Below, in pieces: positions 1 through 6,769 of a stretch of 13,532 nt of DNA. Position 1 is the first letter of the stretch. Every line of letters starts with the position of its first letter. The notes below the pieces were generated by a model, which ran no database searches, had not been told where the DNA came from, and saw only the letters and a program-made list of their open reading frames with translations. The stretch is from Synergistales bacterium (GTDB taxonomy: Bacteria; Synergistota; Synergistia; Synergistales; Aminobacteriaceae): positions 1 through 13,532 of the forward strand of contig BNVG01000049.1 of assembly GCA_025997935.1 (NCBI GenBank). The letters run 5' to 3'. The position numbers and the translations under genes were made by a program.

Positions 1-437
1 GCGCCGGTGAATGCGAAAAGGCCGCCCGAGAGTTGGGTTATCCGTGGTTCATAGAGGCCGATGTCGTCCACGGACTATCTCGCGGGCGCAAGATAGGTTT
101 CCCCACGGCCAATCTGAATATACCGCGCGAAAAGCTCCTGCCGCCCGACGGGGTCTACGCCGCGTCCGCGACGATCGATATTGACGGAAGCGCAAAGCAA
201 CGTCCCGCGGCTCTTTCCATCGGCTCAAACCCGACGTTCGGCGATATCCCGGACAGAGCAATTGAGGCCTTTATTTTGGATTACGACGGCGACCTGTACG
301 ACGAAACAATCACGCTGTCGCTTTTGTCCCGCCTGAGAGCGCAGGTTAAATTCAGCGGCTCTGACGCATTAGTTCAGCAGATAAAGAGCGACGTCGAGCG
401 AACAAAAGAGATTTTTTTATCTCAAAAGCCAGTCTAA
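1..437 (+). CDS. ribF: Riboflavin kinase / FAD synthetase, C-terminal part (partial, 5' end outside window)
   Basis: This is the C-terminal riboflavin kinase domain of the bifunctional RibF enzyme, which phosphorylates riboflavin to FMN and adenylates FMN to FAD in the cytoplasm. The frame is open from base 3, and about 144 residues are visible, so the FMN adenylyltransferase domain and the start lie outside. Family marks seen are the linker EKAARELGYPWFIEADVVHG, then GFPTANL (nucleotide-binding loop), then DGVYAA, then the SIGSNPTFG stretch that corresponds to the family's NVGxRPTF, and finally EAFILDYDGDLYDE, the conserved acidic region. It ends with TAA at 435-437. It is the only + strand gene in the window and is convergent with the ATPase gene, with a 21-bp overlap of the two 3' ends. 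No terminator is visible between them. Identification is firm. Confidence 0.93.
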   Translation, partial: AGECEKAARELGYPWFIEADVVHGLSRGRKIGFPTANLNIPREKLLPPDGVYAASATIDIDGSAKQRPAALSIGSNPTFGDIPDRAIEAFILDYDGDLYDETITLSLLSRLRAQVKFSGSDALVQQIKSDVERTKEIFLSQKPV

Positions 438-1613
438 GACGTTGATTTGTTTAACGCCATTGTGCGACGTCGGCGGCGTGTAATCCATCGTCAGGAGATA
501 TTTTGGATTGTGATCGTTGATCGCTTCCAGCGGCGCGAGTTCTCGCTTCAAGGTTTTGCCAACTGCGTCAATTACCGTGTAGGAGACCTGATAGTATTCC
601 GTACCATCGTCTCCGATAGCGATAAAGTCAACTTCCGTCTTTCCTACCTTGCCGATGTAGATTTCGTATCCGCGACGCAGGAGTTCAAGAAAAACGATAT
701 TTTCAAGTATGCGCCCGGCGTCCGCTTTTTTTGTGCCGAGCAGCGCGTACCTCAACCCGATGTCGGCGGCGTAGTATTTGTCGCCGGTTTTCAGATACTG
801 TTTTCCTCTTACGTCGAAACGGCCGATTTTGTAGAGTATAAAGCTGTCGGTCAGCGCTGCGAGATAGCTTTCTACCGTATGGACGGAGATTTTTCTGCCG
901 GATGACGTCATTGTGTCCGAAATGCCCTTTGTCGAGCAAGTGTTTCCAACGTTATCGAACATAAAACGCACTACGCTTTGCAGCATCGCCACATCGGGAA
1001 ACTTCTTTCGGGCAACGATGTCTTTCAGAACGATGGTATCAAATATACCCTCCAGATACTGTTTTTTATCCTTAGGAAGGTCAAGCTCCAACATGTATGG
1101 AAACGCGCCGCTTTGTATGTAACTCGAGTAAAGACGGTCGATGTTCGCGCCGCTCGGAAAGGCGGAAACATACTCCTTGAATGAAAGCGGAAGCATTTTT
1201 ATTTCTACATACCGCCCTGAAAGGAGGGTCGCTAATTCTCCGCTGAGCAGAAAAGCGTTTGAACCCGTTATATAAACGTCGCAGTTTTTTTTGACGTACA
1301 GCGAATCCACAGCCTTCTGAAAATCGCTGACGCGCTGAACTTCGTCAAGAAAAATATACATTTTTTTATCCATGTGAAGCCTGGCTTTCACATAGTCATA
1401 TAGCTGTTTATATGTTTCGATGTCGCTATAGTCGCCGTCTTCGAGGTTGATTGACAGAATTTGCTCATCGGCGACGCCGTCCGACCTGAGGTAATCCCCA
1501 AACAGCTCGAGCAGCGTTGATTTACCGCATCGCCTTATGCCTGTTACGACCTTTATAAGTTGCTTGTCCCTAAACCTGATTAGATAATCTAAATATTCCT
1601 GCCTCGGTATCAT
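417..1613 (-). CDS. AAA-family ATPase with C-terminal DUF4143 domain
   Basis: This is a stand-alone ATPase of the AAA_14/DUF4143 family (398 aa), a family common in anaerobes, often horizontally acquired and without an established cellular role. Seen: a Walker A motif GIRRCGKST (residues 25-33), a Walker B strand YIFLDEVQ (about 86-93), and a sensor-like YITGSNA (about 114-120). The C-terminal part has the nuclease-like fold pattern ENIVFLELLRRG, then EVDFIAI, then YYQVSYT, in which Q replaces the usual PD-(D/E)XK lysine, as is usual in this family. I chose ATG at 1613 because GAGGTG lies 5 nt upstream; a longer reading from 1661 would start inside a dyad and repeat. The gene is visibly more AT-rich than its neighbours, which suggests acquisition. 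Its 3' end overlaps ribF by 21 bp. Family assignment is firm; the function is unknown. Confidence 0.85.
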   Translation of the reverse strand: MIPRQEYLDYLIRFRDKQLIKVVTGIRRCGKSTLLELFGDYLRSDGVADEQILSINLEDGDYSDIETYKQLYDYVKARLHMDKKMYIFLDEVQRVSDFQKAVDSLYVKKNCDVYITGSNAFLLSGELATLLSGRYVEIKMLPLSFKEYVSAFPSGANIDRLYSSYIQSGAFPYMLELDLPKDKKQYLEGIFDTIVLKDIVARKKFPDVAMLQSVVRFMFDNVGNTCSTKGISDTMTSSGRKISVHTVESYLAALTDSFILYKIGRFDVRGKQYLKTGDKYYAADIGLRYALLGTKKADAGRILENIVFLELLRRGYEIYIGKVGKTEVDFIAIGDDGTEYYQVSYTVIDAVGKTLKRELAPLEAINDHNPKYLLTMDYTPPTSHNGVKQINVLDWLLR

Positions 1614-1630
1614 AAAATCACCTCGCCTGT

Positions 1631-1661
1631 TTGCAGTCATTGTGCCACAATCGGACTGCAA
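1631..1661. promoter_or_regulatory. Large dyad over the putative ATPase promoter
   Basis: This is a two-part inverted repeat. The outer arms are TTGCAGTC (1631-1638) and GACTGCAA (1654-1661). The inner arms are ATTGTG (1639-1644) and CACAAT (1646-1651) around one central C. Only two bases (CG, 1652-1653) are unpaired on the right side. On the - strand a promoter reads TTTACA (1662-1667), 17 bp, CACAAT (1639-1644), so the dyad covers the spacer and the -10. It lies 18 bp upstream of the ATPase start. It could be a DNA operator, perhaps for autoregulation, or an RNA hairpin; which one is not decidable here. Confidence 0.5.
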
Positions 1662-1726
1662 TGTAAAGTTTTTGCGCTACTTATGCAAAAACAGCCGAGT
1701 CCTCGCGCGAGGACTCGGCTGTTTTT
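1660..1726. repeat. 67-bp two-hairpin repeat, copy 1
   Basis: This copy matches 11743-11809 in 65 of 67 positions, in the same orientation; the only differences are GT at 1699-1700 versus AC at 11782-11783. It holds two overlapping inverted repeats: GTTTTTGC (1668-1675) with GCAAAAAC (1685-1692), and a perfect 40-bp palindrome at 1687-1726. The AAAAAC segment belongs to both, so the two hairpins exclude each other. The repeat also supplies the likely -35 (TTTACA on the - strand) of the ATPase gene. It may be a dispersed genomic repeat; other copies cannot be seen from this window. Confidence 0.85.
1687..1726 (-). terminator. Intrinsic terminator after the iclR gene (perfect 40-bp palindrome)
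   Basis: The two 20-base arms (1687-1706 and 1707-1726) are exactly complementary and meet without a separate loop. They are GC-rich inside and have five A at one end and five T at the other. Read on either strand, the stem is followed by a T run, so it can terminate in both directions. On the - strand it lies 43 nt beyond the iclR stop, ending the nine-gene operon before the ATPase gene. Confidence 0.8.
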
Positions 1727-1769
1727 AGCGCTACAATCATTGAGGCGCAGAGAAAATTTTCAACCCCTA

Positions 1770-2543
1770 CTAGCTTCGGCCAAAAAGCTGATTGGCCACC
1801 TCTACGCATATTTTTTGCACCTCTGGCACTATCGCTATAGCTCTTTCTTCCGTGAAGCGCAAGGCGGGGCCGGCAAGGGAAAGCGCGTATATTGCCTCTC
1901 CACTTTGGCCTACAATCGGCACGGCTATAGATATTATCCCGTCCTCGCGCTCGCCGTAGCTGATGGCGTAGTCGCGCGCGCGAATATCAGACAAATCGGA
2001 CAGAAACTTATCTTTATCCACTATCGTGGCGCTTGTGATGGGGTTTATTTTTTTGAGCTCGCGCTCGATGGTTTTTTCATTGGCGTAGGCCAAGAGAAGT
2101 TTGCCCGAAGCGCCGGCCCAAAGCTGAAACCTGTCGCCCACGCGCACGACGCAACGCATCGTTAGGAGGCTCGGCACATGCTCATAGCACACCCTGTCCT
2201 CTCCTTCGATGCCGTAAAGCGACACGGCCTCGCCTGTCTCGTCGCGCAGGCGCTGCATATGCGGCTGTATGATAAGCGAGGGCTTGTAGTGCGCCCTCGC
2301 TACGGCTCCGAGCAGATAAATTCTGTCGCCCAAAGAATATGTGCGGTCGTCATATCGCTTGAGCGCCCCCATCGTGACCAAGGTCGTCAACATGCGGAGG
2401 GTTGTGCTCATGGGGAGGCTGATTTTTTCTGAAATTTCCAATAATGTCAACCGAGGCTCATCTAAAGAAAAACTCTCCATTACGGCGAAAGCCCGCTCTA
2501 CCGCGCGCACCGGCTCTCCTTTTGGTTCTCCCTTACCGTTCAT
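1770..2543 (-). CDS. IclR-family transcriptional regulator
   Basis: This is a 257-aa regulator with an N-terminal winged helix-turn-helix (about residues 12-75: VRAVERAFAVMESF, then the recognition region LPMSTTLRMLTTL and the wing YSLGDRIY). A C-terminal effector-binding IclR domain follows (about 90-250, with GASGKLLLAYA and YGEREDGIISIAVPI). Family members bind a small acid or its derivative and control nearby catabolic genes. As last gene of the operon, with TGGAATT repeats over the operon promoter, it is the obvious candidate controller. ATG at 2543 has AGGAGG unusually far away (13 nt). A GTG at 2510, just before RAVERAF and preceded by AGGAGA, is a possible alternative start. It also has its own extended -10 promoter. 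Family is firm; its ligand is unknown. Confidence 0.9.
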   Translation of the reverse strand: MNGKGEPKGEPVRAVERAFAVMESFSLDEPRLTLLEISEKISLPMSTTLRMLTTLVTMGALKRYDDRTYSLGDRIYLLGAVARAHYKPSLIIQPHMQRLRDETGEAVSLYGIEGEDRVCYEHVPSLLTMRCVVRVGDRFQLWAGASGKLLLAYANEKTIERELKKINPITSATIVDKDKFLSDLSDIRARDYAISYGEREDGIISIAVPIVGQSGEAIYALSLAGPALRFTEERAIAIVPEVQKICVEVANQLFGRS

Positions 2544-2591
2544 GGCGTTTTCGTAACCTCCTTATGACATTTCAATTATTGTAAAATTGTA

Positions 2592-2600
2592 ATTATAGCA
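2592..2600 (-). promoter_or_regulatory. Putative extended -10 promoter for the iclR gene
   Basis: On the - strand the sequence reads TGCTATAAT, an extended -10 with a perfect TATAAT and no good -35. It sits in an AT-rich 75-bp gap after the HMG-CoA-lyase-like gene, the longest gap inside the operon. Three ACAAT words surround it. It would give a basal supply of regulator independent of the main promoter, a common arrangement for local regulators (inference). Confidence 0.5.
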
Positions 2601-2618
2601 TCAACATTGTATTTTGCG

Positions 2619-3530
2619 TCACTTTATTTCACTTGGCGGGATTCGCAGCATACTGCTGTCCGAGCGCCCCGTCAGCTCTTTAGCTCTGCGGGCGACGGTC
2701 ATGGTTCGCTCGAAGTCGAAGCCCGTCTCTATCCCCATCTTACGGAGCATATGCAAAACGTCCTCCGTGGCGACGTTCCCCGAGGCGCCGGGCGCGAAAG
2801 GGCAGCCTCCGAGGCCGGCGAAGGATGCGTCGAAATGCGTGACGCCCGCCTCAAGGCCCGCTAAAATATTGGCCAAGGCCATGCCCCGCGTGTTGTGCGT
2901 GTGCAATGTCCATAAAACGGCGGGGTGCCGCTCGCGCAACATGGACATATATTCGTAAACCTGACGCGGGTTGGCCATGCCCGTGGTGTCGGACATGGAG
3001 ATTTCCGTCACGCCAAGCTCGAGATACGCGCGCACAACCTTTTCGATTTGCTCTAAAGGGATGACGCCCTCGGCCTCGTAGCCGAAGCCCGTCGATATAG
3101 CCCCGCTCAGTTCTATGCCCTTGTCACGGCAGAAGGCGGCGCACTGAACAAAGTTTTTGATGACCTCCTCGGGTGTGGCGTTGCTGTTCTGCTTCGAGTG
3201 AGTGGGGGAGACCGAGACTGTTACTTTGACCTTCGTGACGCGAGACGCGTAAGCCCGCTCTACGCCTTTGAGGTTAAGCGCGAGGGCGCGGTATTCCACG
3301 CCCTCTACTCTCTTTATTTTTTGCGCTACTATGTCGGTGTCGGCCATCGACGGCACGGCCTTAGGGTGGACAAAAGAGCCTATTTCGACGCTCTTGGCCC
3401 CGGCGTCGACTATGGCCTCTATAAGCTCGACCTTTTGATCGACAGAAAGCAGAGCTTTCTCGTTCTGAAGCCCGTCGCGGGGGCCGACCTCGCAGAGTAT
3501 GACTTTTGTGGGAAGATTTTGGGGCGTCAT
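2619..3530 (-). CDS. HMG-CoA lyase-like enzyme (DRE-TIM metallolyase)
   Basis: This 303-aa protein belongs to the hydroxymethylglutaryl-CoA lyase family, whose members cleave 3-hydroxy-3-methylglutaryl-CoA to acetyl-CoA and acetoacetate or act on related acyl-CoAs. Seen: GPRDGLQNEK with catalytic R18-D19; metal-binding H210 and H212 in HTHNTRGMALAN; the family signature GLGGCPFAPGASGN with catalytic C243 and metal ligand N252; and length normal for bacterial members. The motif after the histidines is HNTRG, where classical HMG-CoA lyases have HDTYG or similar. This hints at a different 3-hydroxyacyl-CoA substrate (inference). The ATG overlaps the stop of the aroE-like gene (ATGA), so translation is likely coupled. 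There are no leucine-degradation genes nearby, which also argues against plain leucine catabolism. Confidence 0.87.
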   Translation of the reverse strand: MTPQNLPTKVILCEVGPRDGLQNEKALLSVDQKVELIEAIVDAGAKSVEIGSFVHPKAVPSMADTDIVAQKIKRVEGVEYRALALNLKGVERAYASRVTKVKVTVSVSPTHSKQNSNATPEEVIKNFVQCAAFCRDKGIELSGAISTGFGYEAEGVIPLEQIEKVVRAYLELGVTEISMSDTTGMANPRQVYEYMSMLRERHPAVLWTLHTHNTRGMALANILAGLEAGVTHFDASFAGLGGCPFAPGASGNVATEDVLHMLRKMGIETGFDFERTMTVARRAKELTGRSDSSMLRIPPSEIK

Positions 3531-4423
3531 TCCATCACTCCAAGGTGTCGCATGACCGTCTTGGTCATAATGGCGATGTCGGGCTTCGCGTCAGGGCGTT
3601 CGTTCATCCAGCGGCGAAACGCCTCCACGCCCTGCCAAATCATCATCCAATAGCCGGGGAGGGTCTTACAGCCCTTGGCCTCCGCGTCGCGCAAAAGTTT
3701 TGTGTCGTGAGGGACGTAGACGATGTCGCATACCACGTTGCGGCTTTCTAAGCGAGACGTGTCAAACGGTGTTTTGTCGAGGTCGGGCGCCATGCCGACT
3801 GACGTCGTGTTTATGACCAAATCGTTCTGCTTCAAAAGCGCGGCGTAGTCGTCCGAGTCCGTGGCCCTGACTTTGCATATTCCGTCTTTGAAAGCGTTGA
3901 GGTCTGACGCCAATTTTTCTATGCGCCCTTCGCCCGACGCGCGCCCCGCTATCGCTATGGACGTGACGCCCGCCTCGGCCAAGGCGAACGCCACGCCGCG
4001 CGCCGCGCCGCCAGCGCCGAACATCAGGCAGGGCTTGCCCTTGGGGTCGTATCCGCCCTGCTCTTTCAGGGCCTGCACAAAGCCCACGCCGTCGGTATTT
4101 GTGCCTGTGAGCTTCCCTTTTTTCCAATAGAGCGTGTTGACCGCCCCGCAAAGAGCGCCTCTCTCGTCAATCTCGTCAAGGCACGGAATGACCTTTTGCT
4201 TCAATGGCATAGTGACGTTCAGCCCCGTGAAGCGCAGTGAAACGAGGGCGGGAAGAATTTTCAACATGCCCTCTTCCTCTACCTCATAAGGCGTGTAGAC
4301 GGCGTTCATACCAAGCGACTCGAAGTTGGCGTTGTGCATGGCGGGAGAAAGGGATTTCTTGACGGGGTTGCCGAGAAGTCCGAAAAACTCCGTCTCGCCC
4401 CAGAATGTTTTTTCTTTTTGCAT
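3527..4423 (-). CDS. Shikimate/quinate dehydrogenase-like protein
   Basis: This 298-aa protein is AroE-like and would catalyse NAD(P)-dependent oxidation or reduction of a shikimate-type hydroxyl. Seen: the substrate serines in KSLSPAMHN (S24, S26), NVTMPLKQ with catalytic K75, TNTDGVG with catalytic D111, the dinucleotide loop GAGGAA (136-141), AGR (159-161) where R161 could favour NADP, and INTTSVGM. All key residues are present, so it should be active. It sits 11 nt after dctP and overlaps the HMG-CoA-lyase-like gene by 4 bp, inside an uptake and catabolic operon rather than with aro genes. It may therefore oxidise quinate, shikimate or another cyclic hydroxy acid for catabolism (inference), or be the biosynthetic AroE placed here. 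I leave the symbol empty for this reason. Confidence 0.85.
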   Translation of the reverse strand: MQKEKTFWGETEFFGLLGNPVKKSLSPAMHNANFESLGMNAVYTPYEVEEEGMLKILPALVSLRFTGLNVTMPLKQKVIPCLDEIDERGALCGAVNTLYWKKGKLTGTNTDGVGFVQALKEQGGYDPKGKPCLMFGAGGAARGVAFALAEAGVTSIAIAGRASGEGRIEKLASDLNAFKDGICKVRATDSDDYAALLKQNDLVINTTSVGMAPDLDKTPFDTSRLESRNVVCDIVYVPHDTKLLRDAEAKGCKTLPGYWMMIWQGVEAFRRWMNERPDAKPDIAIMTKTVMRHLGVME

Positions 4424-4434
4424 CGTGTTCGCCT

Positions 4435-5454
4435 CTATTTCCCCTCGAGCGCCTTATTCAAAGAATCAACGATTTCGTCCCCTATCGCCTTGCGGATGTC
4501 TGCGTAAACAGGCTGAGCGGCCTTGATAACCTCGTCGTAAAACGCGTTGTCATAAGTTAAGTTCTGCATACCTCCGGCTACCAACTTGTCGCGGCTGTCA
4601 TGGTCGAGTTTGGTGAGAGTGGGCGCTATGTCGGCGGTAGCCTTGCCGATGGCCTCTCTGATGGCCGCCTGATAAGCCGGGTCGAGGGACTCGAACTTCT
4701 CCTTATTTATCAGGAGCTGGTTGAGGTAGAGGATATGATGAGTGTTGACCAAGAACTTCTGCACTTCCTGAAAGTTCATGTTGAGGTTGGTGTCGTTTGC
4801 GTTCTCTTGCGCCACGACGGTTCCCTGCTGCAAGCTCATATAAAGTTCCGTGAAGGGCAGAGGCGTGGGGTTGGCGCCGAGGGCTTTCCAAAACGCCAGG
4901 TGGTTGGGGGAGTTCATGGTGCGAATCTTGATACCCTTGAAGTCGGCGAGCTTTTCGATTTTTGCGTTTGACGTCATAACGCGGAAAGTGGCGCTCTGCA
5001 AGGCTCCGAGGCAGACCATCCCGGCCTTGGCGTACTCTTTGTCCATGAGCTTGGTGAAATCCGACCTATTGAGCGCTCTATCTATGGCGGCGGCGTCATA
5101 TTTCGCAAACGACAGCGGCAGGTCATAGACGGCCACGGCTGGCACAAACGGCGTAAGCTGCCCTGGCTGACAGGCTACAAAATCGAGGTCGCCGCCCTGC
5201 ATCTGCGTCAGCATTTCGTTGTCAACGCCGAGCTGGCTGTTGGGGAAATAATCAACTGTGAGCTTGCCGCCCGTTACCTCCGAGGCGTACTTGCAAAACA
5301 GCTCGCCCCACACGTCGCCCGCCGCGCCTATGGCCGTGCCGTTGCCGAAGCGCAACGTCACGGGGTCAAGCGCGTCATAAGGAGTAGCCGCCATCGAAAC
5401 AGAACACACAAAAACCAAAAGAACCGACAACAACATAACCGACAATTTCCTCAT
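4435..5454 (-). CDS. dctP: TRAP transporter substrate-binding protein, DctP family
   Basis: This is a 339-aa periplasmic binding protein that captures an organic acid and delivers it to the DctQM membrane parts. It begins with a clear signal peptide (residues 1-22, MRKLSVMLLS core, cleavage likely after SMA). It continues with family marks: the LRFGNGTA strand, YFPNSQLG, the YDLPLSF region, GIKIRTM with the conserved carboxylate-binding arginine R178, and PTPLPFTELYMSLQQG. The usual VDGQENP motif is changed to VVAQENAND (about 213-221), so the binding pocket edge may differ from C4-dicarboxylate binders. AAGGAGG lies 8 nt before the ATG. The gene order here is Q-M-P. TRAP substrates range over dicarboxylates, sugar acids, sulfonates and aromatic acids; I cannot name this one. 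Confidence 0.92.
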   Translation of the reverse strand: MRKLSVMLLSVLLVFVCSVSMAATPYDALDPVTLRFGNGTAIGAAGDVWGELFCKYASEVTGGKLTVDYFPNSQLGVDNEMLTQMQGGDLDFVACQPGQLTPFVPAVAVYDLPLSFAKYDAAAIDRALNRSDFTKLMDKEYAKAGMVCLGALQSATFRVMTSNAKIEKLADFKGIKIRTMNSPNHLAFWKALGANPTPLPFTELYMSLQQGTVVAQENANDTNLNMNFQEVQKFLVNTHHILYLNQLLINKEKFESLDPAYQAAIREAIGKATADIAPTLTKLDHDSRDKLVAGGMQNLTYDNAFYDEVIKAAQPVYADIRKAIGDEIVDSLNKALEGK

Positions 5455-5482
5455 TTCAAATTCCTCCTTAGTTTTTTTGTTT

Positions 5483-6769
5483 CTATAATAAAGCGAGACT
5501 CAGCCACGGAACGTAAGTTATGCAAATCAAAGCGACGCCGAAAGCCAAGATAAAAGGAAGCGCGCTTTTGGCCACTGTCATGGGCGGCTTGTTGCACAAT
5601 GTGCTGGCGACGAAAAGATCGAGACCGAAAGGCGGCGTCACAAGGCCGATTGAGAGGCAGCAAGTCATGATAACGCCGAAATGCACGGGGTGTATACGCA
5701 AAGCCGTGACTATCGGCAGCAGTATAGGAGCCAAGATGACTATAGCGGGCCCTGTGTCCATCACCATGCCCATGAGGAAGAATATCACCACGATAATGCC
5801 TATGACCGCGTTCGCCGAGGAGAAGTTTCCGAGGACAAAAGCGGAGATGATAGCCGGAGCCTTGAGCAGGGTCAAAACCCGTCCGAAAGCTACGGCGAAG
5901 GCAAGCAGAAAACAAAGGGGAGTGTAGGTCTTGACGGCATTTCTGAGGCAGGGGATTATATCTTTTACCTTCATCGAACGATAGCAGCAAACGGATACTA
6001 TCAAAGAATAAAACACCGATATGCAGGCGGCCTCCGTAGGCGTGACGATTCCGCTGTAAATGCCGCCGAGGACTATGACGGGCGACATGAGCGCCGGAAG
6101 GCTGCTCCACAAAATACGAAACAAGCCCATGTCCCGCATTTGCCGCAAAGACGCGTCGATTTTTTGCCTGTCCTCGCCGTGCTTACGGCAATAATAGACC
6201 GCGTAAGCCATCAGGCAAAAGCCGATAAAGATACCGGGCAGCACGCCGCCGATAAAAAGCGCGCCCGTTGAAACTCCCGTGGCCATTGAGTAGAGGACGA
6301 AGGGGATAGACGGCGGTATTATGACGCCCAATCCTCCGGCCGTCGCCACCATACCGGCCGAGAAAACCTCATCGTAACCAAGCTCGACAAGAAAGGGTAT
6401 GGCCATAGCGCCCACAGCCGCCGTCGTGGCCGGCCCAGAGCCAGAAATAGCGCCGTAAAACAGGCAGGTCAGAATGACGGCGCAGGGAAGTCCACCGGTG
6501 AACTTTCCGACGAAGTAGGCGAACACGCTGAACAACCTGCGTGAAATCCCTCCCTCGGCCATGATGACGCCTGCCAAGATAAAGAGTGGGACGGCGATAA
6601 TGGGAGTGGAGTCCGCGCCGGAAAAGCTGTTTGTGATCATCTGGTTGACCGAGCCGCCGGCGTTGCTCCCCATCATCATCGGAGTAAGCGCGCTCACGAC
6701 CATCCCTATCGCTATGGGCATCCCCAAAATCAACGTGACGCCGAGCGCCAAGAAAATCAAACCGACCAT
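5483..6769 (-). CDS. dctM: TRAP transporter large permease, DctM family
   Basis: This 428-aa integral membrane protein is the transport channel of the TRAP system and drives uptake by an ion gradient. It is hydrophobic throughout, with about a dozen membrane segments. Family signatures are SGSGPATTAAVGAMAIP (109-125) and GGLGVIIPPSIPFVLYS (145-161), both typical of DctM, and a normal length. Its ATG shares one base with the dctQ stop (TAATG), which indicates translational coupling and a matched amount of the two membrane subunits. dctP follows after 28 nt. Identification is firm; substrate is unknown. Confidence 0.95.
   Translation of the reverse strand: MVGLIFLALGVTLILGMPIAIGMVVSALTPMMMGSNAGGSVNQMITNSFSGADSTPIIAVPLFILAGVIMAEGGISRRLFSVFAYFVGKFTGGLPCAVILTCLFYGAISGSGPATTAAVGAMAIPFLVELGYDEVFSAGMVATAGGLGVIIPPSIPFVLYSMATGVSTGALFIGGVLPGIFIGFCLMAYAVYYCRKHGEDRQKIDASLRQMRDMGLFRILWSSLPALMSPVIVLGGIYSGIVTPTEAACISVFYSLIVSVCCYRSMKVKDIIPCLRNAVKTYTPLCFLLAFAVAFGRVLTLLKAPAIISAFVLGNFSSANAVIGIIVVIFFLMGMVMDTGPAIVILAPILLPIVTALRIHPVHFGVIMTCCLSIGLVTPPFGLDLFVASTLCNKPPMTVAKSALPFILAFGVALICITYVPWLSLALL

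Noticed and set aside
1614..1661. Longer N-terminus for the DUF4143 ATPase (start at 1661)
   Set aside because: The added 16 residues come from the promoter dyad and repeat; the ATG at 1613 has a good ribosome binding site 5 nt before it.
1660..1726. CRISPR-like or transposon end
   Set aside because: Only two copies about 10 kb apart with no spacers between, and no transposase or target-site duplication is visible. A terminator-type repeat explains it better.
5451..6110. A 219-codon open frame on the - strand within dctM
   Set aside because: It is in another frame of the clearly recognisable DctM, is rich in Arg, Ser and His, and shows no family motif.
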